A stretch of 64,000 nucleotides of DNA. It comes from Setoptus koraiensis. Taxonomy: Eukaryota > Arthropoda. Shown here piece after piece: positions 44,417 to 57,980 of the stretch; the stretch's first letter is position 1; every line of letters starts with the position of its first letter. The stretch is from the NCBI GenBank assembly GCA_048013815.1, contig CM106586.1, positions 19,468,001-19,532,000 on the forward strand, read 5' to 3'. The notes under the pieces were generated by a model, which saw nothing but the letters and a program-made list of their open reading frames with translations, did not search any database and was not told the DNA's origin. A program made the translations under genes and the position numbers.

Positions 44417-45899
44417 GAAATTGGCGAGAAATTCGAGCGGACACAATGATTCAACTCATTTATCATTTACACTTACAAATCGCAAATAGTTTGTTGGCCG
44501 GCCGAGCTGGCGTCGGTGTTTCGCCACCGGCGACCGTCGACCGTCGACTGGCAAATGGAGACCGGCGAATGGCGACCGGCGGTTGGCAAATGGCGACTGG
44601 CAAATGGCGAGTCGGATCGGATGCATTGATTGTGCGATTATGCAATCCATGGTCATTAGTTGCATTATTGGAGTCACTCAATCACGGCGCACTAATAGTG
44701 CCCGCGTCGCCTATAGGGGCGTCATATGACGACGCCGGCCACTGTAATGGAGATTGCCCAAACTGACAAGTGACTGCTCGCCACCGGCCCGACCGGCACT
44801 CACAAGTGTCGGGCCGGCTACACTTGCACTTGTGCAGCACGCATTTATACATTGCACAATTATACACTGGCGCTGCTTGGGAGCGCCAGTGTCACTTCCG
44901 CTTGCGAGCAAATTCGTGTGACGGGCGCCGTTCGAATTCGTCTGACGTTCGGAAGAGCGCGCTCGCGCCAAGACGCTTCGAACGGGGCCCCGTTGGGGCC
45001 AGACCAGACAGCGACAGACAGCGACAGACAGCGCCAACTTGACAGTGCGCAATGATTGATATATATTTATATGATTCTTTATAAATCATCATGAATAGAT
45101 CAGCGCGGTAACTCGCTCAGGGGGAAATCCTGTCCCCTGTAGAATGCGCCATAATCGCGCATAGTTGTACCGCTACAGTATGTGAAACGGTGAGTTTCTA
45201 TATATACACACATCTATATATAACTTTATATAACACTGTGCACTTGCCGCTGACTCTCGCCGGCGGGGTATAAATGAAAAGTGTCATAATTACGGCGCGT
45301 ATATACGCCGGTCGTCATCGCGCGCTGCCCTGGAAAAAAGTAAAATAATAGAGACAGACAAAACAATGGAGCAGCGAGCGCCCCCAACTGTTACAACGCG
45401 GCAATGTTGCGCAACGCGCCAGCACCTAGCCGTCGTGCCTCACGTAGGCCGGCCATTTATCACTTCCGATCGCATGGGTTGCATTGAGCCGAATGCGCCG
45501 ACAGTGGCTCTTTTTGCACGAGTTGCCAGCAACGAGTTTGCAGAAGAATGGCGAATTCACCAAAAAGAAAGGGCTCGCCCCCTCGCTCGCCTTCTCGCTC
45601 GCTCTGTCGCTCGGCCCCCGGTCGCGATCTTTCTCGGAGACTCGCGCCGGCAACAACAGCAGCGCCGACTGGAGTCACGTCGGCGAGGAATGCCTTTCTT
45701 GGCTCGGATGCTCCGATGCTGCGAACGCTCGCCAGCGAACGCCCGGCCGGCCCCCACCGAGCCCAAACGAACCACTGAAAGAAAGGAAATTTGCGCGCCC
45801 GATCACATAATCGCGGCCCCGCACACAATGGGTGCAAGTCAGCGAATCAGCGCGCCCAGGCCTGACCGAGCAAAAGGGGCCCGCTGCCCATTCATCAGC

Positions 45900-45983
45900 G
45901 CCACTCTCGTTCGAGCCGGCGCCACTCTCGTTCGAGCCGGCGCCACTCTCGCTCGAGCCGGCGCCACTCTCGCTCGGGCCGGC
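45900..45983. repeat. Tandem repeat, 21-bp unit x4
   Basis: The unit starts GCCACTCTCGTTCGAGCCGG. Copies 3 and 4 carry GCTCG in place of GTTCG. Since 21 is a multiple of three, every frame across it encodes a seven-residue repeat, which creates long spurious frames on both strands. Confidence 0.92.
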
Positions 45984-48372
45984 GCATCGCAAACGGGTCC
46001 GACTACGGCGCTGTGGCGAGTCCACTCGCGACAATTGGCCAGATTGTTGCCGAATGCGATGCGATTTTAGCTGACTCGGCCCGGCCCGGCCCGGCCGAAA
46101 TTGGCCCCCTTAATAGGTCAACTTTTGTTGTTGGTTGCGCTGGCAGCTTCTCAATGGAACAACGACGACACAAACAAACACCCGACATCCATCGTTGAGC
46201 CGCTGCCGTCGGCGGACCTGTCGCGGGCCTGTCAATGGCCAGTCACAGGCTATTGATCATCTCTGTCGGGATTGTCCGCTGACGAGAAAACGCTCGGCCA
46301 TAGATTGATTTTTGTGCGCTCGCCGCCACCAATCCGTCACAGCGAGCACAAAAATGTTGGTGGCGGCGCCAAAAATGGTCGCCATATCATCATATCTCTT
46401 CGCCAAGACAACCCAAACGATCCGAACAAATCCAGTGCGAGGCTCCCACTGAAGGCGCGATTTTAAAAGTTTTGCCGCAATCAGCTCGCATGTGCAACGC
46501 AGCGAAATTTGCCATCTCGTAAGTGATTGTCGCTCTCCGTGGCGTCCTTGAATCGGCCCCATCAACCATCCCGCTGGCTCCGGCTCGACTAGTCCGAGCG
46601 GCTCGATACTTCCGAGCGGCTCGGTATCTCGAAAATTGGCGGCGCGCGATTTTCCCGAGTAAATCTTTCAAAAAGCGCACCCTTCCGCGTTGAGCCGGCC
46701 GGCCCGCCGGCGAGCCGATTCAGTCGACTGATTCAGTCAACTGATTCCGTCAACTGATTCCGGGCCGCGGCGTCCAATCAACAAAATCCCGTTGAGTCTC
46801 ACTCGTTGGACGCATGATGAGTGGGCCGCGGACTTGGGGCGCCGGCCGGCGGGCACGCGCCAACAATGCGACACTGCATGTAACAAATGTATCAAAGGGG
46901 TGCGCGCCGTGCGCGCCCAGATTAGGCGGCATTAAATCGGGATTTGGGCAGCGCGCCGCGCTGGCCATATTGCTCGGGTCCGGCCCGCGAGCGCCCGCAA
47001 AATTTCGGGCCAGAGGCGCCGCAAGGCCGCGCCGGCCGACAGAGCCTACAGGGCCGCGAACGTCAGCGCTCGGGCCGGGCGATCGCTGAAAGGGAAGAGG
47101 TGGCAAACTATCGGTTTGCTCGCGACTGGATAGACGCTAAATCCGGACCGAGCGGCAACTGTCACCGTCCCGAAACGGCGTCATCCTGATCGGTTGAGAC
47201 AGGCTACCTCCCATTGCTTTGTTAACAATTGTCGCACGACAATGCCGTCCAGCCAGCCATGAGCTTGCTCATCATCGAGCGTGATCTATGGCGACGCGGC
47301 GCATTGGCGGCGCGATAATACGGCATGTCATCAGCAACAAGCCGGATAAGCTAGGCGGCGCCGGCAGTCTGGCGGCCAATGTCTCAACTCGCCAACGCAA
47401 ACTTATTATTGCCGATCGTTGGAGCGTTAAAGTTTGCCCATTGCGCGTTGCTGCTAAATTCCCGCTCTCTAAATATATCTAAATGTATCTATCTGTGTGT
47501 CTAAATGTATAGCTACCGAATGCAACAGTGCCCATCGCAATTGTGCGCGAGTGTGATGCGTTTATCTGGCCACCAGAGGGAAGGGCCCAAAATGATGATT
47601 ACGTCGTGTTACGTAAGATAATGCCAGCACTTGGTTGCATGCACGCGCAGCGGGCCTCCAGCTAATCAAATTGGCCGGCAAGCCACGTTGATACAATGGC
47701 ACGCGGGCTTTGCATCTGTTGGTGTGATACAGATACAAAGATACACGCTGGCGCTAGCGGGCACGTAATTTAAATAATGCAGTTGCGCAAGTCGACGCCA
47801 GGGCGCCCCCGTGGCCTGCGAGCTTGCCAGTTGCTTCCAGTTGCCAGTGGTTGCGGCCAGCACAGATTTGCTCGCTCTCGGCTCTGGCCGCTCCGCTCGA
47901 GATTTCCGCTGGCAGCCGGCGCGACGCAGGGGCCCCAATGGCGCGCTCATTCAATTATGTAAATCAAGCGACGTTGTTTATGCGCTTGAGCGTTTATGTG
48001 CGCGTTGTTCACATGTGTGTGCGTGTCGTCCGGCGACTTTCTGACGGCAAGCTGACTAGACAATACTGGCCAGCGGCCCGACATTTTTGGCCGGGCCGGG
48101 CCGGCCCGGCCCGGCCAAAAATGAGCCGCATCATTACCGGGCCCGAGTGGCCGGCTCGTCGGCGCACTGCATGACACGCTCCGCAGTCTAGTTAGGAATC
48201 TCAGCCAGAGATGTGACTGGCTGGCGCGACAACCCGGCGCCCGCAAACAATATGAGCCAATGGCCACACATTCAGGCCAATACAAGCGAATACACGCGAA
48301 TATAAGCGAATAAAAAATTGCATAATAATTCAATTTGTGCGCCTGTCGGCCGGCCTAATGTCCGCGTGTTTT

Positions 48373-48407
48373 GGCCCCTACGCGGCCACACTGCACGCGT
48401 AGGGGCC
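48373..48407. repeat. Perfect 12-bp hairpin
   Basis: GGCCCCTACGCG and CGCGTAGGGGCC are separated by eleven bases. Confidence 0.85.
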
Positions 48408-49056
48408 TCACTTATTATTGCGTCATCGTGCTTCATGCTGCTGTTGTCGCTGTTGTTGCTGTTGTCGCTGCTGCTGGTGCCGGTGTGGCCGGTGGCGCGG
48501 TTGTTGGCGTTGTTGTGGCCACTTGTAACTTTGTTGTTGCGCGGCTTTGATTAGATTTGCTGTCGCCTCCTTTCTGGCCACCGTTTACACGCGTCGCACT
48601 GGCCACCGCTTGACCGCCGACAACGCCCACTGACCGGCAAACAAACACACGGGCCGGCCGTTGGGAAAAACTCGTTTCTTAGTGGCCGCATTTGCTGCGT
48701 CTGGTCCGCACCACATTCTGGTGTGCTCAGGCGCGCCCACTTCCGGCTCGGATAATGGCAGCGGGTACACGTTGAATGAGGCTCCGTCTGTCCGCTAGGT
48801 TTTGTTTCTTGCCGCCTCTGACCGTCTAAAGTCGGCAAAGGTGAGCTGGCTGGCTGGCTGGACAAGGCGCGTTCGCAGACCGAGGCACACAAATACGAGC
48901 ACGAGCAAACTCTTTGGTTGCCAGCCAGCTTTTTCGCACCGTGTGACGCAACCGAACGGAAGCTGCTCAACAGTTCCGCTCAGTGAGTGGCTCTGTCTCG
49001 ATTTGGGCGCGCCTCTGGTGGACAAAGTTGACAGTTTGTCTCGAGCGGAATGGAGC

Positions 49057-49081
49057 CAATTTTGGGATTATCCCAAAATTG
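49057..49081. repeat. Perfect 11-bp hairpin with a 3-base loop
   Basis: CAATTTTGGGA, loop TTA, TCCCAAAATTG. Confidence 0.85.
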
Positions 49082-49683
49082 TGCATTTCTCGGTTTGGGT
49101 TGGTTGCTGTAACAGCAGCAAGAATTCACCCGTTGTGCACACTGAAATGAGCTTCAGCTGACTCCAGGTCAGAGACGTCATGAACATAATGACATTTGCA
49201 CACTGGCCCCTCGCTGGACGGGGCGCGATCTCCGGCGAAAGTCGGCGGCAAGATCGCGCACCATTTCGTCTGAAGCAATTCATTTTATAAGCTCGTTGTT
49301 GGGCTATAAATAAATGCTGGGCCGGCCTCAATAGTGTCGGTGCAAATATCCATTGTCAACAGTATCTATCGTCAATGGTATTTATTGATAGAGCGGATTA
49401 TTTTTGTTTTTGTTGGCGAGTTTGCCACTCGCTGGCTGTCAATGTCAATCGCCGGAAGGGGCCGCCGTAGGCGCGCACGCAGTCTGTCGGACGAACGTGT
49501 TATTAATTTCAACGCAAGCACGCTGTCACAGAGGGCGGGAGAAAGGGGCCAGCGACGGCTCACAACTCATAACTAATATGACATATTTATTATATGCATT
49601 TGGCCCTGTCGGCGTCACAATATCACAGCTCATTAGTTTCGACCGCGATGATTTCCATATTCCGTTTGGCGATATCTTTTGCC

Positions 49684-49704
49684 CGCTCCGTGTGACACGG
49701 AGCG
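49684..49704. repeat. Perfect 10-bp palindrome with one central base
   Basis: CGCTCCGTGT, G, ACACGGAGCG. It could not fold as a tight hairpin without opening the centre, but it is a near-perfect DNA palindrome. Confidence 0.85.
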
Positions 49705-52526
49705 CGCGAAAGAACGCGCAAGACTCTGACTTGACACCGCCGAGCTGACTTGGCTCGAGTGTGAGAACTGACTCTGGCTAATTTTGGCGACTCTCGGACT
49801 AGCGCCGTCGACAACACGACGCTCGTTTGGCGTCTCTGACAATGGAATGGCTTGTGAATTCCATCCGTCCCAGCAATGACAATGGACGCCGGCGACACAA
49901 TTGCACGCAATAGTGCCCTCATTGCGTGATATTTCGCTCGTCCAACGCTCACCTGTCCACTGCTCACCTGTACAATGGGTCTCTGGCAAGCGCTCATTGA
50001 TTGCCGGCCGCCTATTGATTGGCGAGCTTTGCCGACAGCTTTGCATCTTTTATATCGGGCCCTTCATATCGGCCACTGTGGGCGCCCCCTACCTGTCGTA
50101 TACTGTTCTACAATAAACATGTCTGTGTGATACACTAATATAGATTGATATTGGTCGATCGCGTGTCACTGCGCAAAGGTTGTCGCCATTGCTGTCCTCG
50201 GTGCTCGGTGCTCCAGCGGCCGCACAAATACACAGAAATAGCCCGAAAATGCCGAGCTGGCGGGCCATCGCAATTGGATTAGCCTGTCACTAGTGGGGGC
50301 CCCAATGGCTAAAAATGGAGCTCGCTTTCGCGAGTGCAACATGCGGAAGTGTTTCGGGCATTTGTGTTTGCCGGCCAGCCATTTGCCGGCCAGCAGCTAC
50401 AGCGTATTTCTAACATTGCCAAGCTGTGAGCCCCAACAATGGCCCGGCATGTTGGGCCAATTCAGCCCGACATGGGGCCGGCTAGAGCGCCTCTATGGAG
50501 CAATTGCGCAGTAACGATGGTTACACAATGTCTTATGGTGTTTGCCGTCTCAGAAATGCGTTTGTAGCTCGCCAAAATGGTCGCCAGTGGCACACGTAGC
50601 TGTACCTGGCCGAGCGAGGGCGCAGAAGCGACCGAGCGACAAGCTTACGATTGTTAGCGAATTGGGTGAATTGGCGAAAAAGGAAACATCACTTTTGAGT
50701 TGTAACAATATTTCAGGACACACAAAGGGCACACAATGATTGTTATTGTTTGCCAGTTGATGGGCCCACTCATGAGCCGATTGTTTTGAATTTGGCAAGT
50801 TGCTAGCTGGCTCGCCAAATTGGGGCCCGGCCGTCTCATTGGGGCCTAAGCAAATCGTTGCAATTTGCAATCATGAGCCGTGCCACAAACAAACAAACTC
50901 AAACAAACCCGACGCGATATCAAGTGCAACTGTGCTCATCGTTCACGCACAATGAATCACTGGACTCTGGCCAGTAGTGCTGCGGGCCCCATTCATTGAA
51001 AACACAAGCGGCTTTATTACGTAATTGTGCATCACCGCTCAAGACGTAACGTGCTCATGCTGACTCGCATCATGTGCACTGAGTGTGTGTGTGTGTGTGC
51101 AATGTTTGTTTGTTAACTGGTCGCTAGGTGCCATTGCGTCACTTTGCTGCCACAGTGAGCGCAGTATACGACGAGTGTACTGTATAAATAGTGGTGAGTC
51201 GCCGCGGCCAAATAGGCAAGCAGTGCCGGCTAGCGGTCAAGCAAAGTCACTGTTTATAGTGCCAGTTGGCGTGTTGCACCGGTGCCTGCATAGACGGTGA
51301 TTTGACTGCGGCCGTGAGACATTTATCTCTTGTTGCGATTGTGTGTGTTGGCCGAGTTGTGGCGCGACCAGTCAAGCTTGCTGCCGACCAAAAACTATCG
51401 AGCGAGCGCCCCATGAGCCCGCGACAGGCGCACGAGGCCGGCAAAAGACAAGGCCAGCAAAAGCACCAAGCGCCAACAAGATTCCAACAAGAACAACTTA
51501 AAAGATTCAGCGGCGCCCAAACGGAGCCGCTAATGAACGTGATACAGTTACGTAATCGGCCGTTGTCGCCATTGTCGCATATCTCTGGCCGGTGGTTGCT
51601 TGTTGTGCAGCGGCGCTCGTCGGGCAATCAACGGGCCCCAGCGACTCTTAATCGTCTTTGTTCTATCGTGTCCGCGGATCGTGCGCCCCCCCCCCCCGAA
51701 ACGATTGTGTGTACCGGCGGACATTGTCGCTCGGATTTGTTTGTGCCCGCCGTACCCCTGCCGACATATCCCCCCATCGCCAGTTACGATATGTGTGTGT
51801 GTGTGTGTTTTGGGGCCATAATTGTTGGCTGGCTGGCTGGCGGGCGAAATGGCTGGCGAAATGGCGCGACGGCCAAATGGCATTTATTAACTTAACTGGT
51901 GGCGATTGAGTGAATACCCACACACACACACACACACACACAAACTGGGCGACTTTTGGGTAGCTCTGGGGCGCACGTTGCCGGTTAATGGTGGTCCGCG
52001 GCTGGGTCACGCACGCAACAATGGCCAGCGCCCCGGTGCCTAACTATGGTGGCTGCCCGTCCGGGGTACACGACAATTGCGCACGTAAATACTCGCTCAC
52101 TTTATCTCTTTATGATCATCTCGCGGCCGGTGATGATCGCGCGATGGGCGCCGCCGCCTCGGATAAGGCGCGCCGCTCGGATAGGGCGCCCCGTTCCGGT
52201 GGCTGCCGCAACTCGGTCGCGGCGGCTCGCCGGCCAGCGATCAGTATTCAGTGACAATGCAGCCACCGGCAAGACAATATAACACTTAGCCCAGTGGGGC
52301 AACCATAAATTATTCACGAATTACGCAACTCTCCGTTTGGTGGCTCGTGTATTGGCGTGTGTGTGTGTGTGACCATACTGATCAATGATCACAAATCGGT
52401 GATTAGACAGCTCACATTCACACGATATTCATTGGCGTGCCATCCGAGGCATTATTTCGCGAATGATAATGCATTTCATTATTCCAATATTCACGCTATT
52501 CCTCCAGTCCATGAATCCTGGCGCGC

Positions 52527-52636
52527 ATGAATATTTGCACGCGTGAATATTCGTGCGCGTGAATATCCACGCACGAGAATATTCGTGCGCCTGAATGTTG
52601 GCAGGCACGAAAAACCGCACGTGAATATCCACGCAC
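52527..52636. repeat. 16-bp array with alternating inverted half-units
   Basis: Units of 16 bp alternate between GTGAATATTCGTGCGC and GTGAATATCCACGCAC, about seven in all with two decayed. TTCGTGCGC and CCACGCAC are near inverse of each other, so neighbouring units can pair. Confidence 0.8.
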
Positions 52637-53719
52637 GTCGGCGGGATATCGGCCCACGGGCCGGCGCCGTTAATCATGGAATCGCGGCGGCGCTGATGCT
52701 CCATGGGTGCACGCCCGCCCGCTCAACGGGTGCATCCGTGGAGCGGGCAAGTGTAACTTTGCACTGGGCGTCTCGTTGCTGCGCCAGTGAGACTTGCACT
52801 AACGAGTGGGAGAATAGTTTCATTTCATTTCGTTTCAATTTCTGGGGCCCGTCCGCTGACGGCAACCCGTCGCTGGATTCAATTTCTGTGAGAGTGGGCC
52901 CCGGTGAGCGCAAGCGAGCGGTCCGTTGTGCCAGCTATCTATCACATGACGGCTAGCGAGTCAATTACACTTGTTAGGATACATTAGTAACATTAAAAAG
53001 CATATGCCACGAGCATATGGCCCCCACGCTGGCCGATGGAGAGCCGGTTGAAGAATGAGCTCGAAGAAAAGAATGGCGCCCAAAAGAACGCGTCCATTGT
53101 TCTAGCGTATGTGTGCGCGTGCTGGCACGGGCCTCTTTTGGTGCGCAGTCGATGGCAAGATCACCTATGGCGGCGTCGCCGGGACGGCATACGTAATGGT
53201 GGGCGGGTAAGAAGGGGAGAAAGCGTCCGGGATTTATGCTGATAGATACACTCTATATTACAGAGAACGGGGGTGGGGTGGGGCTGAGTTAGTCACAATT
53301 AGATCGCTATCTCAGCTTGCCAGCTCGTGCAGTTTCACTGAACCATCAATTTACCTGTTCGCCCTAACGATTCGAAACAATTTTCAAGTGAATAAGCTGT
53401 TAGTTGCACGACGAGCCGGGCCCAAGCCAAGTTGTTGCCTGCTAAGAGTTGTTGCAAGCTTGCATCAGCTGCCAGCTGATTGTGGCTCCACTGGAGTGAG
53501 CCAAATCTTCGAGTGGGCCCAATCTTTGGTCTGGCCCAACAGCAGCCAACGTAATCAGTTACAATCGGTTGGATCGGGCTTGGGATTGGGGCCAATTGTG
53601 GGCCCAATGCCGGTAACTGTATTAAAACTCGTTTAGGTATAACAAGCAGTGGCCCTGGTGTAGGCAGTAACTTAACTTTTATAACTGAATACGATCGGGC
53701 GTGCACATAATCGATGATG

Positions 53720-53742
53720 TACATAATAATGATTATTATGTA
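53720..53742. repeat. Perfect 11-bp palindrome with one central base
   Basis: TACATAATAAT, G, ATTATTATGTA. Confidence 0.85.
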
Positions 53743-54606
53743 TGGGCATTAGGCCAATTAGATTACACCCAATTGATTTTCAATTTAAATTCATTGCCCA
53801 CACTGGCAGTCGCCCACACTGACTTGTGAGGCTAGTTAGTCCGATCGGCTAGGCCGCCCACCCAGCCGAGCGCCAGACCAGACCAGACCAAACTAGACAG
53901 CAGACACTGTGTCAGGGGCTGGTACGTAATTTATATTTAGGCCTATTCCATGTCTGACTTTCATGCAAAGCCAACGCGTGGCAGCCTGGCAAATTTGCAT
54001 AATAATCTTTACCTTTACCAGCCTTTACACAGTTCGCGGGCGTACCAATGCATGCATTGCATTGGCAAAGAATTGCAACTTTGCTGCTTTTTATTCTCGC
54101 CCCTAGCGGCCGGCTTTTAATATTTATTTGCGACATCCTCATTGGCCAATGCAGGGGCCAGTGTCCATTTGTCGCTCTCTATTTGGCTGCTGCTTGTTAG
54201 TTTTGTTTTTTGACACCAGTCACACACCACTCGAAGCTGCCAGCGTCGGCTGCCGGCTCGCGACCACTCAAGTGAAAGCAAGCCCGTTCAGGCCGGCTCG
54301 TTTTGGGCGCCACTCGAGCCCGCTCGCCGATGTTTATCCCCGGCTAAACATCGGCGGATATTGAATATTGTGTGCGCCTTAGGTGCCCCGGCGTGTGTAA
54401 GTGATGCATCCGTTTATATTTTGTGTCAGTGTGGGTGTTTGCGTCACTGTGAATGGCGCGCAAATCGCTTCAAGTGTGGATATTGCTTTTGGCCCGACTG
54501 GGCCCCACTAATTCGGATGACTGCATATTCAAACAACACACACAAAAACTCTGGCCGGCCCACGAGCACAAATCTGGGCCGACACAAATCTCGCCAGTTT
54601 GGCTCG

Positions 54607-54644
54607 CCCATTCTTTGGCCGCCAGTGGGCGACCAAAGAATGGG
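54607..54644. repeat. Perfect 12-bp hairpin
   Basis: CCCATTCTTTGG and CCAAAGAATGGG are separated by fourteen bases. Confidence 0.85.
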
Positions 54645-55818
54645 GCTGATCTCGGCGGATCTAGCAGGTGATTAGTGCGACAGTGGGATCATACAGCAAA
54701 GGATAATGTGCCATTGAGATATGATAAGAATCAATGTTCATGTTTGTTTGTTTGTTTGTTTGCTCGTCACTCATGTAAGACACACAACGAGGCACACATT
54801 AATGAGGCCCCAACGAGTCTGCTGAACCTGTCGAATTGGATGCGCTTATTCCGTCATTGTTTGTATGCGTTACAAGCGAGAATATTAATACTGTTTGTGC
54901 CAAATTGGCTTGTATTCGCTGCTTGCCAGCCAATCTGTAGCAGCGCGTCGAGCTGTAAGTGAATGGCAAGCCGAGCCATTTAATTGAGACTGAGATCGAG
55001 ATCAAGATAGGCGCCGAGCGATAGGCGCCGAGCGATAGACGCCGAGCGAGAGAGAGAGCGAAGGAATTGCGCAGTTGTGAATAGTAGTCGGATAGCACAT
55101 AGATTACGGGCTAGATTAGGAGGAAAACGATTCTAGATTAGCGGCCGCGGCTGGCTATCCGGCTATGCGAGCTGGCTGGCCGCTGAGGGCGCAATGAGCC
55201 GCAATTCAGCACGGCGAGCGACTCGAGAGAGATTGTTTGTTAGTTTGTCAGGATTAAGCGACAATGAAGTGACTGACTGAGCCGGCCGAGCAGCCACGGA
55301 ATGGCTGGCTCAGTCACTTTTCGCGCAAGAGAGAGAGAGAGAGACCAAGATATCATTACATAACATTATTATTATTATATTGTATTTGTATGATGATGCG
55401 GCATCGATCTAAATCTAATCTAATAACGCTGGCAACAATGCCACGGGATGCAGCCATTGTGCCTAGTCTCCACTGGAGAGTCTCTGGCAGTCGTCGTCTA
55501 GTTACTAGACTCTAGTTACTAGACTCTAATAGCGATATGACGCAATTGGCAACTCGTGCTGCCACCATCCGACCAGTTGTAAAAAGAGCAATGGAGCGAC
55601 CCGTTTGCTGACGACATCGCCGGATAGTCCAATAAACAAACTCGTTCGCCCTCAGCGGCAACCATTGTCGGCCGGCGTGACGTCTCTGGGCGCTGTCTGG
55701 CGAGATCAATCAAATGATCAATTTCGTCGCTTTGCGCCCGTCACTCAGCGGCACACTCAACCGGCCCGCAGACAGCCATTGCTAAGCCGGGCCGCCCCGC
55801 TCACTGATCGTCGCCAGC

Positions 55819-55866
55819 CAGTCGGCGAGCCAGTCGGCGAGCCAGTTGGCGAGCTAGTTGGCGACA
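55819..55866. repeat. Tandem repeat, 12-bp unit x4
   Basis: CAGTCGGCGAGC twice, then CAGTTGGCGAGC and TAGTTGGCGACA. Confidence 0.9.
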
Positions 55867-57713
55867 GTGTAACGGGCCGGCTCACCTGCGCGTTTCGCGC
55901 TACGCGTTATACACGTTGTACCGTTAGTTATATCAGTAGTCAGTAGTTATATCAGCAGTAGCTACATCATACCCATATATATGCAATAATTGCGCAAGGA
56001 TAGTTATGTAATATATAACGGCCATGTGATATATGTCGACAGTTACGTAAGCGTATCCGTGAGCGGTAAGCGAGCCAACGAGCAAGGGGCCCAAATCTGC
56101 AGTCTAGACGTCACGAGGCTTCGTGTTTATTGGCGGGCATGTTCAAGTTGCACACGTGCTGTATGCTGCCCTCAGTTACTGGCCACGCAAACCGGCCTGG
56201 CCCGTATTATACAGACAGACTGTATATGTAACACGGGCAAGAAAATGGGGCCCCTTTGTGCCTGCCAAATGGGGCCCAAAAGTGATAGACAAACTGAGTG
56301 GTAATAATCCAATAAGAGGATCTCGATGGCAGGCCTATCATGGAGGGGCTCGCATCATCATATTGGCCCCATTTCGTGTGCGTGTGTGTGTGTCGTCCAA
56401 ATAACGGACTTGTGTGTGTGTCACAGGCCCGTTATTTTGGCCAGTGACCATTTAATCAGCAGCTGGCCGGCAGGTGATGGGGAGACGGGGCGCACGAGAC
56501 GGACGGGCCGGCGCATCATGAGCATTCCGTAATAAGCTCGTGTCTTGGCAACACGATCTCGACAACACGGGCTAGACGACACGAACTCGACAACATGATC
56601 TAGACGCAACGATGCGCCAATATGTTATGTGGCAGACGCAAATGGGGGCCAATTTGTCCCGTATTGCGCGCGTCTGGCGCGTTTAGAATTGGTGCCATTG
56701 GCGACATTTGGAGGTCCCCCCCCCCTGACCCGCTGCGAGATTTGCGCTGACCGTCAACAACAATGACCGGCCGTTGCGTCACTCATGAGGCACGCGCAGT
56801 ATGTTGTTTGCGGGTCGGCGAAACAAGCGGCGATGAGCGGCGACGACGACGCCGTATTGCGGATATTGACTTGATTGAGCGGGCGCCCCCAGGTGATCAG
56901 GCGCCCGACTGACCGTTACCGGGTCGCTGCAGCCATGATTGATTTGTCGGCGCCGCCAGTAAATGTGTGGCAGTGAGAACAGGTTGACACACACTCGCAT
57001 TGCCGGCAGCGGCGACCGGCGACCGGGCCCCAGTTATCGCTGGCAACGTTATTTCTTTTATTAATGCCCACCATCATTAATGCCGCGCGCCGGCCGGCCC
57101 GCTTTACGCGGCATCTCCCCTCGGCCGCTGACACAGCACACTATTAATATGCGCCCATTAATATGTCCTCTCCCCGCGCCCTCCTGCTCCGCTCCTCTCC
57201 CATCTTGAATCCATCAATATCTTAGGCCAGCGGCCAGTGTTTGAGCTTGAATTTTTATCGTCCTATTTAATGTGCGCGCGCTCGGCTCGGCTCCTCTGGC
57301 CACTTGCGCCCGTCCGTGGCATTGCGTAACGAAAGATTGCCCATGTCGCCACTGGTGCGCGTATAAATGAATGGCAACCGGCCAAACGCTACCCGCTGGC
57401 CGCTTCAATTTATCGCTTCCGCTTCGCCCTCCCCTGTCCTCCCTGGCTCGTTCTGCCCCGGTTATGAGTGTTGTGAGTTTTATTGAGCGTGTTTCGGGTG
57501 CTACCTTGCGCCCTCTCGCGCCCTCTTCCGCAATGGGCCCCCATTCTTCACTTGACTATCTTCGCTGTGTGTCGAGTTGAGAGTGTGTCGCGCGGGCCAA
57601 AATTTGAATTTGTGTGTCTGATATGATTTAATTGTGTTCAGCTGAGCGCGCCCCATATGGGAATTGCTGCAAGCACTGCAAGCCCGATTAAATGCCATTG
57701 GGCCTAAATCGGC

Positions 57714-57753
57714 CCCTTGTAACGGCGCGGCGACTCAGCTGCCGTTACAAGGG
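57714..57753. repeat. Perfect 13-bp hairpin
   Basis: CCCTTGTAACGGC and GCCGTTACAAGGG are separated by fourteen bases. Confidence 0.85.
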
Positions 57754-57899
57754 CAGCAGCTTGAAATTGTCGGGCTGCAACCGAGCTACTTTTGGCGGCT
57801 CCCCTAGTGGCCAATTCGGCAGATAGTAATTGCCGGTCGCTGTAATCGAGATGCGCGCCGCTGCCGCGAGCCATGATTGCGATCGGACACTGTGCCATT

Positions 57900-57980
57900 G
57901 TGACTATAGCGACCATGGCGACCATGGCGACCATGGCGACCATGGCGACCATGGCGACCATGGCGACTATAGCGACTATA
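57900..57980. repeat. 9-bp tandem array with symmetric ends
   Basis: One GTGACTATA, six identical GCGACCATG units, then two GCGACTATA units. The core unit contains the palindrome CCATGG across each junction. Confidence 0.92.

Noticed and set aside
45900-45983. tRNA B-box-like GTTCGAGCC words
   Set aside because: They repeat only because of the 21-bp array. There is no A box or cloverleaf pairing around them. Other B-box-like strings (15030, 40735) also failed.
45366-46070. 234-codon open frame on the plus strand
   Set aside because: Part of it is the 21-bp tandem array, and two other frames stay open over the same stretch. This is the pattern of stop-poor DNA, not of a gene.
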